Assembly (NCBI RefSeq): GCF_002078875.1
Contig: NC_034414.1
Coordinates: 34,510,753 to 34,574,752 of the forward strand
Reading direction: 5' to 3'
DNA length: 64,000 bases
Source of the DNA: Numida meleagris
Taxonomy: Eukaryota; Chordata; Aves; Galliformes; Numididae
This document shows positions 63,144 to 64,000 of this stretch, in pieces. Position 1 is the first letter of the stretch. Each line of letters begins with the position of its first letter. The translations under genes were made by a program, and so were the position numbers. The notes under the pieces are model-generated. The model was not told the DNA's origin. It searched no databases and saw nothing but the letters and a program-made list of their open reading frames with translations.

Positions 63144-64000
63144 TAGTCTATTGCAGTAACTAAATTTTTAAAATAAAGGCACAAAATCACTATATCCTCA
63201 TTAGATTATAATATTTTTTAGAATGACATTTAACTCAGTTTTTCATTAAAAATAATTTTTAATTATTTTATTTCTTGTAATAAAAACAGAAAAAAAATAT
63301 TTTCCATCTGTTCTTATCTATTCGCTTTCTTCTTTCAAACAGTTTTGCCCTTCTGTCTTTCCAAAAATAGTAGTACTTATCTGCTAAAGAATGAAACTGC
63401 TATGCAACTTGCTACATCTCTCATGAATTTTTTTACTGTTCTCTATTGTTTTATTATCAAGTCAGAAAAGAAATATTTGAGTATAGTGTTTCCTGCACTC
63501 CTACTATAGGTGCTGTTTTGTACATTTCAGATATGGTAATTTGTTAATAAAAAGCTAGAGAATTTAACATCATAGCAAGCCACATTATGCAAAATATTAT
63601 TATCTTATCATTACTAAAAGCTGTATTCAAGTTTTTAAACAGTTTCAATACTAGTTAATCTTTTCTTTGAAAGTGAGCTGCCTTGTATGGCTGGAGTCAG
63701 TCCAAAGCTAATGGAATATTTGCTATAATGAATAAAGGGTAAAACTTACTGGTCTTATTCCTAAAGATTTTTTTCCTCTTAAGGCTAATTGAGAGTGTGA
63801 TCATACACAAAAGCAATTGCAAACTCAACAGAGCTTTTATGTGGGAAAAGAGTATTACTCTTAGTTGTATTTGTTATTGAAACTCTATTTTGAAAACCAC
63901 ATGGAATTTCTTTTATTAAACCAGAGAATATAATGGTAGTGATAGGTATGGTGAATCTTAACAAAGTGAAGCTTTGTGTATGTGCTAATAAGAACCATTA

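Larger units (their letters stand above)
60765..64000. other. non-coding DNA, no gene recognised
   Basis: AT-rich DNA without recognisable genes or transposons. It holds a duplicated 16-mer (61260-61313), a T run (63046-63060) and a 10-bp tandem duplication (63124-63143). Confidence 0.65.

Noticed and set aside
1..64000. CRISPR arrays, tRNA, rRNA or snRNA genes, and bacterial-type operons
   Set aside because: No regularly spaced identical repeats, no cloverleaf-like or conserved small-RNA sequence recognised by eye, and the composition and CR1 copies indicate a bird genome.

Overview
This window looks like ordinary nuclear DNA from a bird, most likely a galliform (chicken-like). It is AT-rich throughout and has no prokaryotic gene packing. 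Almost every open frame is short and unremarkable. Its only clearly recognisable elements are pieces of the avian CR1 non-LTR retrotransposon (LINE). Several of these end in the diagnostic CR1 3' tail, tandem ATTCTATG-type octamers seen on the minus strand as 'tcatagaatcatagaat'. I recognise no protein-coding gene, tRNA, rRNA, snRNA or CRISPR array. The window is best read as intergenic or long-intron sequence; which of the two cannot be told from the sequence.

Layout. 1-18.6 kb: unannotatable AT-rich DNA with small tandem and inverted repeats and one GC-richer block (about 10.4-11.2 kb) that ends its first half in a good splice-donor-like site. 18.6-19.3 kb: plus-strand 5'-truncated CR1. 19.3-28.4 kb: unique-looking DNA with T/A runs. 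28.4-28.5 kb: internal CR1 scrap. 29.26-29.50 kb: a minus-strand open stretch flanked by splice-like signals, the only candidate coding exon. 32.7-33.0 kb: well-preserved minus-strand CR1 3' end. 33-46.4 kb: unique-looking DNA with one patch resembling an old sauropsid repeat near 40.3 kb. 46.4-54.6 kb: the repeat-rich part, with a long CR1 carrying part of the reverse transcriptase and interrupted by a 555-base assembly gap, an internal CR1 scrap, a CR1 tail, and a CR1 copy with two internal deletions. 54.6-64 kb: unique-looking DNA with one CR1 tail at 60.7 kb.

The CR1 copies are dead: they are 5'-truncated, and the longer coding ones carry frameshifts, stops or deletions. They are molecular fossils rather than a cooperating system. 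I found no convincing new biological system. The items most worth checking are the candidate exon at 29.26-29.50 kb, a perfect 16-bp inverted repeat at 53.47-53.52 kb, and a 16-bp palindrome at 58.80 kb.
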